The notes beneath the pieces were generated by a model. The model searched no databases and had not been told where the DNA came from. It saw only the letters and a program-made list of their open reading frames with translations. Of a DNA stretch of 64,000 bases, positions 8,850-17,708 are shown in pieces. Location of the stretch: contig NZ_CP077095.1 of assembly GCF_014268885.2 (NCBI RefSeq), positions 3,875,001 through 3,939,000 on the forward strand. Direction: 5' to 3'. The position numbers were made by a program, and so were the translations under genes. Position 1 is the stretch's first letter; every line of letters starts with the position of its first letter. Source of the DNA: Pseudomonas xantholysinigenes. GTDB taxonomy: Bacteria; Pseudomonadota; Gammaproteobacteria; Pseudomonadales; Pseudomonadaceae.

Positions 8850-10217
8850 TCAGCCGAACAGGCTGGCCTCGACATCGAAACCGGCGTCACGCATCTGCGC
8901 CAGCTTGTAGCGCAGCGTGCGCGGGCTGATGCCCAAGCGTTCGGCGGCCTCCTTGCGACGCCCGCGCTCGACACGCAGGGTGTCGATGATCGTCTGGAAT
9001 TCATGGCGACGCATGTCATCCTCCAAGCCCCCTGTCTCTGCGCCCTGATCGACGCATAATGGCGAAATAGTGGCCACTTTCGACGACGACAATGGAATGA
9101 CGCCCGCCAGACAGAAATCCGCCGCTTCGATGACACCACCTTGCTGCAGAATCAGCGCGCGCTGCAGGGCGTTGTCCAGTTCACGCACGTTCCCCGGCCA
9201 GGCGTAGGCCTGCAGGCAGGCACGGGCATCGGCGGACAAGCTGACCTGGGCGTGCCGCATCTTCGCTACATGCCGGGCCAGCAGGCGCTCGGCCAGCGGC
9301 AGGATGTCACCGGGACGCTCGCGCAACGCCTGCCAGGCCATGGGGAACACCGACAGTCGGTAGAACAGGTCTTCGCGGAAGCGCCCAGCCGCCACCTCGG
9401 CAGCCAGGTCGCGGTTGGTGGTTGCCAGCACGCGGATATCCAGGGCGATAGGCTTGCGCCCACCGACCCGCTCCACCTCGCGCTCCTGCAACACGCGCAG
9501 CAGCTTGGCCTGCAGGCCCAGCGGCATTTCGGAAATCTCGTCGAGCAACAAGGTGCCGCCATCGGCCTGCTCGAACTTGCCGGCCTGGGCCGCAATAGCG
9601 CCGGTGAAGGCACCTTTTTCATGGCCAAACAGCGTGGCCTCGAGCATGTTGTCGGGGATCGCGGCGCAGTTGATCGCCACGAAAGCCTGGCCGGCCCGCG
9701 GCGACTGCTGGTGAATGTAACGGGCGAGCACTTCCTTGCCGGTGCCCGACTCACCGGAAATCAATACCGTGGAATCGCTGCGCGCGACCCGCACCGCCAA
9801 CTCCAACAGCTGCCGGCTGGCCGGCTCGCAAGCCACCGGCCCTTCATCCTCGGCAGCGCCCACGGCATGACGCGCCACCAGGCTGAGCAGGGCCTTGGGT
9901 TCGAACGGCTTGACCAGGTAATCGGCGGCGCCCTGGCGCATGGCGTCGACCGCCCGCTCCACCGCGGCATGGGCAGTCATCAGCAACACCGGCAACTGCG
10001 GGTGCTGGCGGCGCAACTGCGCCAGCAGTTGATGGCCGTCCATGCCCGGCATGTTCACATCGCTGACCACCAGGCCGAAGGCCTCCTCCCCCACCACCTG
10101 CAACGCCTCCTCGGCACTGCCGACGGCGCGATGAGCGAACCCGCCGATTTCCAGGGTGTCAGCCAGGGCCTGACGCAATACCCGGTCATCCTCGACCAGC
10201 AGCACCTTGATACTCAT
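8850..10217 (-). CDS. fleR: FleR sigma-54-dependent response regulator
   Basis: 455 residues from ATG at 10217 ([20 protein letters not shown]). The receiver domain has D53 as acceptor, the AAA+ domain has Walker A GESGTGKE and the RpoN-contacting GAFTGA loop, and a Fis-type helix-turn-helix ends the protein ([20 protein letters not shown]). FleR is phosphorylated by FleS and drives the mid-level flagellar genes (fliE, flgB, flgF classes). It overlaps fleS by one base (TAATG), so the pair is translationally coupled. Confidence 0.97.
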   Translation of the reverse strand: MSIKVLLVEDDRVLRQALADTLEIGGFAHRAVGSAEEALQVVGEEAFGLVVSDVNMPGMDGHQLLAQLRRQHPQLPVLLMTAHAAVERAVDAMRQGAADYLVKPFEPKALLSLVARHAVGAAEDEGPVACEPASRQLLELAVRVARSDSTVLISGESGTGKEVLARYIHQQSPRAGQAFVAINCAAIPDNMLEATLFGHEKGAFTGAIAAQAGKFEQADGGTLLLDEISEMPLGLQAKLLRVLQEREVERVGGRKPIALDIRVLATTNRDLAAEVAAGRFREDLFYRLSVFPMAWQALRERPGDILPLAERLLARHVAKMRHAQVSLSADARACLQAYAWPGNVRELDNALQRALILQQGGVIEAADFCLAGVIPLSSSKVATISPLCVDQGAETGGLEDDMRRHEFQTIIDTLRVERGRRKEAAERLGISPRTLRYKLAQMRDAGFDVEASLFG

Positions 10218-11428
10218 TACCCCTCCTCCCGCGCGTCGATCAACGGCAGGATCACGGTCACGCACGTGCCGCGCCCCACCCTGGAACGCAGGCGCAATTC
10301 ACCACGATGGGCACGCACCACTGCCTGCACCACCGCCAACCCCAGGCCGGTACCGGTGGCCTTGGTGGTCAGGAACGGCTCGCCCAGGCGTGCCAGCAAC
10401 TGCTCGTCGATACCGCTGCCGGCATCGCTGACGCACAGGTGCACGGCCGATCCACGACGCATCAGGTGCACCTTCAAGCGGGCCGGTTCGGCACTGGCCT
10501 GCAGGGCATTCTCGATGAGGTTGAGCAAGGCACCGACCAGGGTGTCGCGGTTACACAGCAACTCGCCCAAGTGGCTGTCGCACTGCCAGCGCACCGCATG
10601 CCCCTGCACATGGAGCTGGGCCGCCTGCTGCAAGGCCTGGAACAGCGCCTTGGGGCTAACCCGGTCATTGAGCGGCAGCTCGCCCCGGGCGAACACCAGC
10701 ATGTCCCGCACCTGGTGCTCGAGTTCATGCAGGCGCTCCTTGAGGCTGCCCGCGAAACGCTGGCGGGTTTCGGTCGGCAGCGCCTGATCCGGGTCGGCCA
10801 GGTGACTGGCATAGAGCATTGCGGCCGACAACGGCGTGCGGATCTGGTGAGCCAGCGACGCCACCATGCGCCCCAGCGACGACAGGCGCTGGTGACGCGC
10901 CAACTGGTCCTGCAGGCGACGGGTTTCAGTCAGGTCGTTGAGCAACACCAACTGCCCGGGCTCGGCGTCCAGCGAGCGGGTGGCAATCGACAGGCGACGG
11001 CCATCGCGCAGGGACACCTCATGGCCATCGTCCTCGCGCGGCGCGAAGCTGCGTGCAATCACCTGCCGCCAGAGCAGCCCGATCAGCGGTTCGCCGAGCA
11101 ACTCGCAGGCCGCCGGATTGGCCTCGCGCACATAGCCGTCGGCGTCGATCACGATCACCCCGCCCGGTAGCAGGTCGAGCAGGTTCTGCAAGCGATTGGC
11201 CAGGCGTTCCTTCTCATCCAGCTCGGCCATGCGCTGGCCACTGACCACCGCCAGCTCACCCTTGAGTTCACTGACCCGGGCCTCGAGCAGGTTATAAGAC
11301 TGGCTCAACTGGCTGGATACCTGGTCGAACAGGGCGAACGCCTGCTCAAGCCCCTGCCGGCTTTCCTGCTCGAGCGGGGTGTGCCCGCGCGAATCGGGGG
11401 CTGGGGAACGGTGGGCGGCCTGGGGCAT
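10217..11428 (-). CDS. fleS: FleS sensor histidine kinase
   Basis: 403 residues from ATG at 11428 (MPQAAHRSPAPDSRGHTP); a start 5 codons upstream is possible. It has no membrane spans, so it is cytoplasmic. A coiled-coil stretch (about 35-60) leads into a PAS domain (VIVIDADGYVREANPAACELLGE), then HisKA with the phosphorylated histidine in SLAHQIRTPLSA, then HATPase (LLNLIENALQAS, GTGLGLAVVQ). FleS phosphorylates FleR. What it senses is unknown; completion of an early flagellar structure is the usual proposal. Confidence 0.96.
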   Translation of the reverse strand: MPQAAHRSPAPDSRGHTPLEQESRQGLEQAFALFDQVSSQLSQSYNLLEARVSELKGELAVVSGQRMAELDEKERLANRLQNLLDLLPGGVIVIDADGYVREANPAACELLGEPLIGLLWRQVIARSFAPREDDGHEVSLRDGRRLSIATRSLDAEPGQLVLLNDLTETRRLQDQLARHQRLSSLGRMVASLAHQIRTPLSAAMLYASHLADPDQALPTETRQRFAGSLKERLHELEHQVRDMLVFARGELPLNDRVSPKALFQALQQAAQLHVQGHAVRWQCDSHLGELLCNRDTLVGALLNLIENALQASAEPARLKVHLMRRGSAVHLCVSDAGSGIDEQLLARLGEPFLTTKATGTGLGLAVVQAVVRAHRGELRLRSRVGRGTCVTVILPLIDAREEG

Positions 11429-11481
11429 CGTGCTCTCTCGCATGGCTGACCGTCATAAAAACGGTATGTTGCCTGCGGTGT

Positions 11482-11497
11482 AGCAATAGCCGTGCCG
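11482..11497 (-). promoter_or_regulatory. RpoN promoter of fleSR
   Basis: On the minus strand: CGGCACGGCTATTGCT. GG and GC are ten bases apart and it fits GGCACG-N4-TTGCT. It lies about 55 bases before the fleS start. FleQ is the expected activator, as known for fleSR in P. aeruginosa. Confidence 0.85.
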
Positions 11498-11606
11498 AAG
11501 ATGGGGATTAAAGGAAGCCGACTGCCATGGCGACCGCGCCGGGCTCAAGCCATGCGCTGCGCCTGTGGGAGCGCGGCAAATTGCAGTATCCGGGCAAACA
11601 GGCGAT

Positions 11607-11623
11607 GGGCCGCACAGCGGCCC
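11607..11623 (-). terminator. Stem-loop after fleQ, possible weak terminator
   Basis: A 7-base stem (gggccgc/gcggccc) with a 3-base loop lies about 35 bases beyond the fleQ stop. No clear T run follows, so it may be a pause or processing site. A single REP-like core (gcctgtgggagcgcgg) sits just further on, at about 11561-11578. Confidence 0.4.
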
Positions 11624-11658
11624 CTGATGGGCGACACTAGCCACCCAGCGCGACGACC

Positions 11659-13134
11659 TCAGTCGTCGGCCTGGTCCTCGCCGCCCTGGCGACTCATGCC
11701 GTACTTGCGCATCTTTTCCACCAAGGTGGTGCGACGGATGCGCAGGCGCTCGGCGGCGCGGGCAACGATACCGTTGGCATCGTCCAGCGCCTGCTGGATC
11801 AGCCCCTGCTCCAGGCTGCCGAGGTAGTCCTTCAGGTCCAGCCCCTCAGGCGGCAGCATGGCGTGACTGGCGAAGTTCGGCGTATGCCCGTTGATCGCCA
11901 CGCGCTCCTCGAGATCGGAACGCAGGCTGTCAACCAACTGCTCGTCCTCATCGTCGACATAGCGGAACTTCTTCGGCAACTCCGCCACCCCGATCACCCC
12001 ATACGGATGCATGATCGCCATGCGCTCCACCAGGTTGGCCAGTTCACGGACGTTGCCTGGCCAGCCGTGGCGGCACAGCGACATGATCGAAGCGGAATTG
12101 AAGCGGATCGAGCCGCGCTTCTCGTGCTCCATGCGCGAGATCAGCTCGTTCATCAGCAGCGGGATGTCTTCCACCCGCTCACGCAATGGCGCCATCTCGA
12201 TGGGGAACACGTTCAGCCGGTAATACAGGTCTTCGCGGAAGGTGCCGTCCTCGATCATGGTCTCGAGGTTCTTGTGCGTGGCGGCGATGATGCGCACATC
12301 GATGCTCTGGGTCTTGTTGCTACCCACGCGCTCGAAAGTACGCTCCTGCAACACCCGCAGCAGCTTGACCTGCATCGGCAACGGCATGTCGCCGATCTCG
12401 TCGAGGAACAGGGTACCGCCGTTGGCCAGCTCGAAGCGCCCGGCACGGCTGGTGATCGCACCGGTGAAGGCGCCCTTCTCGTGGCCGAACAGTTCGCTCT
12501 CGAGCAACTCCGCCGGGATCGCCCCGCAGTTGACCGGCACGAACGGCGCTTCGCGACGTTTGGAATGGTAGTGCAGGTTACGCGCCACCACTTCCTTGCC
12601 AGTGCCGGACTCGCCGAGGATCAACACGCTGGCGTCGGTGTCGGCCACCTGCTGCATCATCTGCCGCACGTGCTGGATGGCACGGCTGGTACCGACCAGG
12701 CTGCGGAACAGGTTGGGCTCGCGCTGGCGACCGCGCTCGCGGGCCTGGTCATACATCTCGCGATAGACCTGGGCACGGTGCAGCGAATCGAGCAGCTGGC
12801 TGTAGCTTGGCGGCATCTCCAGGTTGGAGAGCACACGACGACGCAGGTCCTCAGGGAACTCCGCGGAAGAAATTTCACCCAAAAGCAGCACCGGCAGGAA
12901 CTCATCCCACCCAGCCACTGTCTTAAGGAGCCCCAGCACGCTGGCTGGTGCATTTACGGTCCCGATCAGGACGCACAGCACTTCACGGCTGGAAGACAAA
13001 CCTTCGACCACCTGCTGCCAGTCCTGGCTGGAGCAAGAAAGGTTTTCTTCGCCGAGAAAATTCAGGACCACCGCCAGATCGCGGCGGCGTTCGCTGTCGT
13101 CATCGATCAGGAGAATCTTGGTTTCACGCCACAT
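11659..13134 (-). CDS. fleQ: FleQ master flagellar regulator
   Basis: 491 residues, starting [20 protein letters not shown] as in other Pseudomonas FleQ. The N-terminal domain is receiver-like but has no aspartate at the phosphorylation strand (it reads [12 protein letters not shown]). The AAA+ domain has GESGTGKE and GAFTGA and binds ATP and, by family knowledge, c-di-GMP. A Fis-type helix-turn-helix ends it ([20 protein letters not shown]). FleQ activates early flagellar RpoN promoters and represses or activates exopolysaccharide genes according to c-di-GMP. It is transcribed alone; AmrZ, also in this window, represses it in P. aeruginosa. Confidence 0.98.
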   Translation of the reverse strand: MWRETKILLIDDDSERRRDLAVVLNFLGEENLSCSSQDWQQVVEGLSSSREVLCVLIGTVNAPASVLGLLKTVAGWDEFLPVLLLGEISSAEFPEDLRRRVLSNLEMPPSYSQLLDSLHRAQVYREMYDQARERGRQREPNLFRSLVGTSRAIQHVRQMMQQVADTDASVLILGESGTGKEVVARNLHYHSKRREAPFVPVNCGAIPAELLESELFGHEKGAFTGAITSRAGRFELANGGTLFLDEIGDMPLPMQVKLLRVLQERTFERVGSNKTQSIDVRIIAATHKNLETMIEDGTFREDLYYRLNVFPIEMAPLRERVEDIPLLMNELISRMEHEKRGSIRFNSASIMSLCRHGWPGNVRELANLVERMAIMHPYGVIGVAELPKKFRYVDDEDEQLVDSLRSDLEERVAINGHTPNFASHAMLPPEGLDLKDYLGSLEQGLIQQALDDANGIVARAAERLRIRRTTLVEKMRKYGMSRQGGEDQADD

Positions 13135-13299
13135 GCAATAGCAACTTCCCTAGTCATATCGGCGCCCGAAGGCGTGCACGACATCATTCCGACTGAATGG
13201 TCAGTGTTCGGACGTCTGAATTTCGAAAACAGCCACTAGTAAAGTCAAAAAGACCGTAACAGTCAAATTTATGGCGCCTCTTACTCAGTTCGGTGCATC

Positions 13300-13596
13300 T
13301 TAACTGAATAAATGGTAAACCTTCGACGCATTCTTTGCTTGCTTGATCTGGGTCATCTCATCGGCGATTGCCTGGCGCTCGCCAATGGTGGCGTCGAGCA
13401 GGTCGCGGTACACCTCCAGCAAGCCTTCCAGCCGCTCCTTGACCAGCGCCTCGTCCAGGCTCGGCGCATTGAGCATATCGTCGATGCAGGTCCGGCAGTT
13501 CTCGTCGAGCGCGCGAATGGCTTCCCAGTCGCGCGCGGCCAGCGCATCGCGCAAGGCGTCCTGAGTTTCTTCGAAACGTTGCAGCGCGCTGCTCAT
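13300..13596 (-). CDS. fliT: FliT-like flagellar chaperone
   Basis: 98 residues from ATG at 13596 (MSSALQRFEETQDALRDAL), all helical with many charged residues. In the position after fliS this is the FliT-type protein that chaperones FliD in other bacteria. FliT proteins share little sequence, so the call rests on size, helical make-up and the fliD-fliS-fliT order. It starts 10 bases after the fliS stop. The open frame extends 14 codons upstream into the fliS end and is rejected as a start. Confidence 0.8.
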   Translation of the reverse strand: MSSALQRFEETQDALRDALAARDWEAIRALDENCRTCIDDMLNAPSLDEALVKERLEGLLEVYRDLLDATIGERQAIADEMTQIKQAKNASKVYHLFS

Positions 13597-13606
13597 CCCT
13601 GCCTCC

Positions 13607-14008
13607 TCAGCCGTTTGGCTGTGCATCGGCAATCGCATCCCAGCCGCTTTTCACGGTGATCAGCAATTGCGCGACCTCGTCGATGATCGCCGGGTCGTTG
13701 TCGATATTGGCCTGCATCAGGCGATTGGTCATGTAGGCGTACAGGCTCGACAGCTGCTCGATGTAGGCCGGATCCTGGCTCTTCTGCGCATCGAGGCCAT
13801 CGTTCAGGCCGATGATGATATCGATCGCCTTGCCCAGCATCAGGCCTTTCTCGGCGATGTCGCCACGGGCCAGCGCACCTTTGGCCTGGGCCATGCGATC
13901 GAGCCCACCCTCCATCAGCATCTGCACCAAGCGATGGGGCGTTGCTTCGGAAATCTGGGCATGGGAATTGACCTTCTGGTACTGACGAAGGGCTCTCATG
14001 GGGTTCAT
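13607..14008 (-). CDS. fliS: FliS flagellin export chaperone
   Basis: 133 residues from ATG at 14008 (MNPMRALRQYQKVNSHAQIS). Family landmarks are the YQ near the start, TPHRLVQMLMEGGLDRMAQAKGA and the later SLYAYMTNRLMQAN. FliS binds the C-terminus of flagellin in the cytoplasm, keeps it unpolymerised and hands it to FlhA. It lies between fliD and fliT. Confidence 0.97.
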   Translation of the reverse strand: MNPMRALRQYQKVNSHAQISEATPHRLVQMLMEGGLDRMAQAKGALARGDIAEKGLMLGKAIDIIIGLNDGLDAQKSQDPAYIEQLSSLYAYMTNRLMQANIDNDPAIIDEVAQLLITVKSGWDAIADAQPNG

Positions 14009-14092
14009 CTTGCGACCTCGTAACGGGCAAAAACGGTAGGTTCGATAGTCCCTGTATCGGGCCGGCGGCAAAAAACTTTACCGGCCGATGAC

Positions 14093-14122
14093 ATGAAGCC
14101 GGGCATCATGCCCGGACTTCAT
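14093..14122. other. Strong stem-loop between fliD and fliS
   Basis: The outer arms atgaag/cttcat and the inner arms ccgggc/gcccgg form a nearly perfect stem just after the fliD stop. No T run follows, so it looks like an mRNA processing or stabilising hairpin, not a terminator. Confidence 0.6.
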
Positions 14123-14136
14123 GCAACCTTCACGGA

Positions 14137-15528
14137 TTATTTGTCGCTCTTGGCGTTGTTCAGCGCGTTGAGCGTGCCCAGCACGTTGTTCTGCTGCTGA
14201 CGCAGCTGGGTGACCAGGGTATCCATGTTGTTGTACTTGTCCTGCAGGCTGATGCGCAGGGCTTCCATGCGGGCATCCAGGGTATCCTGCTCGGTCTTTA
14301 GCTTGGTCAGGCTCTCGGACAGCGTCTTGGAGCGCTCGGCGAGGGTGCCGGTGCTGGCCTTGGCGTAGGGCTCGGTGACCTTCTGCAGACGCGCGAGCAT
14401 GCCGTCCTTGCCATTGAAGATGCTGGTCAGGTCAGCGGCATTGGTGGCCGCGGCCTTGTCCCACTTCTTGTCGTCCAGGCTCAGCAGGCCACCGTCCTGG
14501 GACGAGGTGACGCCGAACGCGGCCAGCGACTTCATGGTGCCATTGCCGGACAGCGCGTTCATTTCTTCGCGGATCGAGGACATCAAGGCGCGCATCGAGG
14601 CATCACCGGTCAGCGCTGCCGGCGTCATGGTGCCATCGGCGTTCTTGGTCACGCGGGTTTCCGCATTGATGACCTTCATCAAGGCGTTATAGCTGTCGAT
14701 GAACCCCTTCAGGCCCGACTTCAGCGCGGTGGCGCTGGTGGTCAGCGACAGCGTGGTCTTGACGAGATCGGTGCCGTCCTTTTCCTTGGCTGAGACCCCG
14801 ACCAGCTTGATGTTCAAGCCACTGACCGCATCACTGATGTCGTTGCTCTTGGACTCCATGGCAATGCCATCGAGCTTGTACTTGGCATTCTTGGGCTCAT
14901 CGACAACGGTGTAGCCCGTATCAATGCCGGAGTTACCCGACAAGGTGATATCGGACCCTACACCCATCTTGTTGGATGTGATCACCAGACGCGAACCCGA
15001 GGCATCGGTCAGAACGTTGGCGCTCAACCCCGCAGTCCCGAACTGGCTGTTGATGGCCTCACGCACTTGCTGCAACGTGGCCCCCGGTGGAATGCTCACG
15101 TCATGGGCCTTGCCATTCTGGGTGATGGTCAACGTGGTCGCGGAAGTACCAGCATTGACCACGCTATTCGCCCCACCAGCGTATACCTTGGTGGAGACCT
15201 TGGAGGCAGAGGCCAGTTGCTCCACCTGCAGGTTGAACGAGCCGTTGGCTGCCCCCGCCCCTGCGGTAATGGTCGCGACCTTCTCGTCCGAGGACTTCAG
15301 TGCCAGACCACCGAAGCTATTGTCGTTGGTCATGCTGGTCAAGGCGCCACGGAAGGCGTCCAGCGCCGCCTGGATCTTGCCGATAGAGGACAACGTGGTG
15401 GTTGCCTTCAGTGTCTGGGTATTGATCTGTGCCTGCTTCGGCGCCTTCTGCGCGTCCACCAGGGACTTCACAATCGCCTGGGTATCGATGCCCGATCCGA
15501 TACCGCTGACTGTTGTACCTGCCATCAT
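14137..15528 (-). CDS. fliD: FliD filament cap protein
   Basis: 463 residues. The N-terminus (SGIGSGIDTQAIVKSLVDAQ) is the classic FliD start; the C-terminal coiled coil (LTKLKTEQDTLDARMEALR ... QLRQQQNNVLG) closes it. The middle is the variable outer region. FliD forms the pentameric or hexameric cap that folds incoming flagellin, and in P. aeruginosa it is also a mucin adhesin. An ATG one codon later (MAGTTVSG) may be the true start. It follows flaG by about 80 bases. Confidence 0.97.
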   Translation of the reverse strand: MMAGTTVSGIGSGIDTQAIVKSLVDAQKAPKQAQINTQTLKATTTLSSIGKIQAALDAFRGALTSMTNDNSFGGLALKSSDEKVATITAGAGAANGSFNLQVEQLASASKVSTKVYAGGANSVVNAGTSATTLTITQNGKAHDVSIPPGATLQQVREAINSQFGTAGLSANVLTDASGSRLVITSNKMGVGSDITLSGNSGIDTGYTVVDEPKNAKYKLDGIAMESKSNDISDAVSGLNIKLVGVSAKEKDGTDLVKTTLSLTTSATALKSGLKGFIDSYNALMKVINAETRVTKNADGTMTPAALTGDASMRALMSSIREEMNALSGNGTMKSLAAFGVTSSQDGGLLSLDDKKWDKAAATNAADLTSIFNGKDGMLARLQKVTEPYAKASTGTLAERSKTLSESLTKLKTEQDTLDARMEALRISLQDKYNNMDTLVTQLRQQQNNVLGTLNALNNAKSDK

Positions 15529-15590
15529 TGCTCTCCTTGTTCAGTGGCTGCCGGATCCTTGGCGGAAAAATCCCTCAAAGGTTCGACAGC

Positions 15591-15606
15591 AACAAAAATC
15601 ATGCCA
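15591..15606 (-). promoter_or_regulatory. Possible weak RpoN promoter before fliD
   Basis: On the minus strand: TGGCATGATTTTTGTT. It fits TGGCA-N-G-N4-TTG but has GT in place of the important GC at -12. It is in the flaG-fliD gap, about 65 bases before fliD. fliD could equally be transcribed from upstream. Confidence 0.3.
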
Positions 15607-15608
15607 GC

Positions 15609-15959
15609 CTATGCCTTGCCGTCGAACAGCAGGCTGCCGGCTTCGCTGAGGCTTTGTGCCAGCTTCAGCGCGGTTTCCGACGGGAGTTGGCGAATCACGT
15701 CACCCGATTCGGTGGCGATCACCTTGACCACGACCCGGCCGGTGGAATCATCAATGGAAAAATCCAGCTTGCGCTGGCTCGACTGGACGAAATCACGGAT
15801 TTCGCCAACCGCCTTTTCCAGGTCTTCGCGGGTATGCGGCTTGTCATCCGCAGCCGCTGCCTCCTGCACCTTGGCAGGCGCCAGTGGCTCCTTCACAACA
15901 GCTACCGCCTGGGGCGGCACCGCAGGATACACCTGGTTCAGCTTGACACTCATGTCCAT
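15609..15959 (-). CDS. flaG: FlaG family protein
   Basis: 116 residues with a FlaG domain in the second half (LDFSIDDSTGRVVVKVIATESGDVIRQLP is the core, quoted here only as LDFSIDDSTGRVVVKV). The first half is A/P/V-rich and variable. FlaG affects filament length in Pseudomonas and Vibrio, but its mechanism is unclear. Start ATG at 15959 with GAGGAG ribosome site. It lies between fliC and fliD, behind a fliC terminator-like hairpin, so part of the fliC transcript probably reads into it. Confidence 0.93.
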   Translation of the reverse strand: MDMSVKLNQVYPAVPPQAVAVVKEPLAPAKVQEAAAADDKPHTREDLEKAVGEIRDFVQSSQRKLDFSIDDSTGRVVVKVIATESGDVIRQLPSETALKLAQSLSEAGSLLFDGKA

Positions 15960-15978
15960 GCTTCGAACTCCTCATGTC

Positions 15979-16010
15979 AAAAAGGCGAAAGGGCACGTAA
16001 ACGCGCCCTT
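15979..16010 (-). terminator. fliC terminator/attenuator
   Basis: On the minus strand a 9-base stem with one G-T pair (aagggcgcg/cgtgccctt) is followed within a few bases by a T5 run. It lies 25 bases after fliC and just before the flaG ribosome site. Confidence 0.75.
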
Positions 16011-16034
16011 CCACCTCTTACTCAGGCGCCTGAA

Positions 16035-17486
16035 TTACTGAAGCAGTTTCAGGACCGAGGAAGGCAGCTGGTTAGCCTGCGACAGGATCGCGGTCGAAGC
16101 CTGCTGCAGGGTCTGCTGCTTGGTCAGCTCAGCAGTTTCCGAAGCGAAGTCCACGTCCTGCACGGTGGAACGGGCAGCGGTGGAGTTCTTCTGGATGTTC
16201 TGCAGGTTGTCGACGGTGGTGGTCAGACGGTTCTGGGTAGCACCCAGGCCAGAACGGACGCTGTCGATCGAACCAATGGCCTTGTCGATGACGGCCAGGG
16301 CGTTTTGGGCCTTGGTAGCGTCGGTGACGTCGGTGTTGGAGATGGTGGTTTTGGTCGAAGTGGCTGCGGTGGTACCAGCAGCAGCGAACAGACTATCAAC
16401 ACCAGCACCGTTCAGAGCGTAGCCCTTGGCGGAGTCCAGGGACACAGCGCCAGTGGCGATGATGTCTTTGGTATCATCCAGAGCGGTGCCAGCGGCAGCG
16501 TAGTTACCAGCGCCGTCACGGGTGTTAACCTTGATGCCATCTTTAGCACCGGCATCGCTGCTTTTGAACGTGATGTTCTCACCAGTATCGGATTTGATCG
16601 ACAGCGCACCGTTCGACTCGTCATAGTTGACGCTGATGCCCAGCTTGGCAGCGTTGGACTTGAGCTGGTCAGCCAGACCTGCAGTATCGGTAGCACCAAC
16701 GATCTTGACCGACTGGCCACCAACATCCAGAGTGAAGTTAGCCGACTTGGTAGTGGAAGCAGCGATAGCGGCTTTATCCACTTCCAGCTTGACTTCGGTG
16801 CTGGCGGTAGCGGTCAGGCCACCGATGGCGCCGTTCATGTTGGCAGCGATCTTCTTGGCCGAATCACCAGCAGCGACGGTTACGTCTTTGGTCTGGCCGT
16901 TACCGGTAACGGTGATGGTACCAGCCTTGACGCCAGTGTCGTTAGGGGTGATGGCGACGCTCTTGATCTGCTGGGAACCGATGTTGCTGGCAGCAACGTT
17001 TTCCAGAGTCAGGTTGATGGTTTCGTTGGCGTTGGCGCCGACCTGGATGGCCTTGGTGCCGTACGAACCGTCCAGCAGCTTCTGGCCACCGAAGGTGGTG
17101 GTAGCGGAAATACGGTTCAGCTCGGCGGTCAGAGCCTGGTATTCGTCGTTGTTCGACTTACGGTCGTCGGCGCTCAGGGAGCCAGTGGCCGAGGACAGGG
17201 CCAGGGTACGCATTTTCTGCAGGATGTCGGTCGAAGCCTGCATGGCGCCTTCGGCGGTCTGGGCGATCGAGATACCGTCGTTGGCGTTCTTGACTGCCTG
17301 GCCCAGGCCGTTGATCTGGCTGGTCAGACGGTTGGCGATCTGCAGGCCGGCAGCGTCGTCTTTGGCGCTGTTGATGCGCAGGCCGGAAGACAGGCGCTGC
17401 ATCGAAGTGGTCTGGGCAGTGCTGGCCTTGTTCAGGTTAACCTGAGTAGTAACCGAAGCAATGTTGGTGTTTACAGTTAAAGCCAT
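16035..17486 (-). CDS. fliC: FliC flagellin
   Basis: 483 residues. The conserved N-terminal D0/D1 ([20 protein letters not shown]) contains the flg22 epitope region at about residues 30-51, with core [17 protein letters not shown]. The C-terminal D1/D0 ends [13 protein letters not shown]. The centre (about 180-390) is the variable T/S/A/N-rich surface domain with many possible O-glycosylation sites. Flagellin is exported unfolded by the flagellar apparatus with FliS and polymerises under the FliD cap. The length is close to P. aeruginosa b-type flagellin (about 488). Codon use is visibly that of a highly expressed gene (GGT, AAG, many GCA/GTT) and less GC-rich than its neighbours. A FliA promoter precedes it. 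Confidence 0.99.
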   Translation of the reverse strand: MALTVNTNIASVTTQVNLNKASTAQTTSMQRLSSGLRINSAKDDAAGLQIANRLTSQINGLGQAVKNANDGISIAQTAEGAMQASTDILQKMRTLALSSATGSLSADDRKSNNDEYQALTAELNRISATTTFGGQKLLDGSYGTKAIQVGANANETINLTLENVAASNIGSQQIKSVAITPNDTGVKAGTITVTGNGQTKDVTVAAGDSAKKIAANMNGAIGGLTATASTEVKLEVDKAAIAASTTKSANFTLDVGGQSVKIVGATDTAGLADQLKSNAAKLGISVNYDESNGALSIKSDTGENITFKSSDAGAKDGIKVNTRDGAGNYAAAGTALDDTKDIIATGAVSLDSAKGYALNGAGVDSLFAAAGTTAATSTKTTISNTDVTDATKAQNALAVIDKAIGSIDSVRSGLGATQNRLTTTVDNLQNIQKNSTAARSTVQDVDFASETAELTKQQTLQQASTAILSQANQLPSSVLKLLQ

Positions 17487-17566
17487 GACGAAATCCTCGT
17501 TGGATGGGTACTGCGGCTTCCGGCCCTGGCATCCGCCGGGTATGGCCTAGAGAACCTTCGTAATGG

Positions 17567-17593
17567 TTATCGTCGTTTGCGGGGGTTGCTTGA
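17567..17593 (-). promoter_or_regulatory. FliA (sigma-28) promoter of fliC
   Basis: On the minus strand TCAAGCAA and GACGATAA are 11 bases apart, matching the TAAAGTTT-N11-GCCGATAA pattern in spacing and in most bases. It lies about 80 bases before the fliC start. FlgM, encoded further right, holds FliA inactive until the hook is finished. Confidence 0.88.
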
Positions 17594-17594
17594 G

Positions 17595-17617
17595 GGCATT
17601 TTCAAAAAAAAAATGCC
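17595..17617 (-). promoter_or_regulatory. T-tract dyad next to the fliC promoter (possible UP element)
   Basis: ggcatttt and aaaatgcc form perfect 8-base arms around an A/T homopolymer, directly upstream of the fliC -35 element. It could raise promoter strength through RNA polymerase alpha contacts. This is inferred from position and composition only. Confidence 0.4.
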
Positions 17618-17657
17618 ATCACCCCGCCACCCCTACAAAATCAGGGGGTTAATGCAT

Positions 17658-17694
17658 AAAAAAACGCCTGGCGGGGTACGCCAGGCGTTTTTTT
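17658..17694 (-). terminator. Terminator after the FabH-like gene
   Basis: A perfect 9-base stem acgcctggc/gccaggcgt is flanked by A7 and T7 runs, so it could work in both directions. It isolates the FabH-like gene from the fliC promoter. Confidence 0.92.
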
Positions 17695-17708
17695 GAACAG
17701 GATGCAGG

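Noticed and set aside
11453..11644. 63-residue frame in the fleQ-fleS gap
   Set aside because: It runs across the fleS promoter and a REP-like core and has no support.
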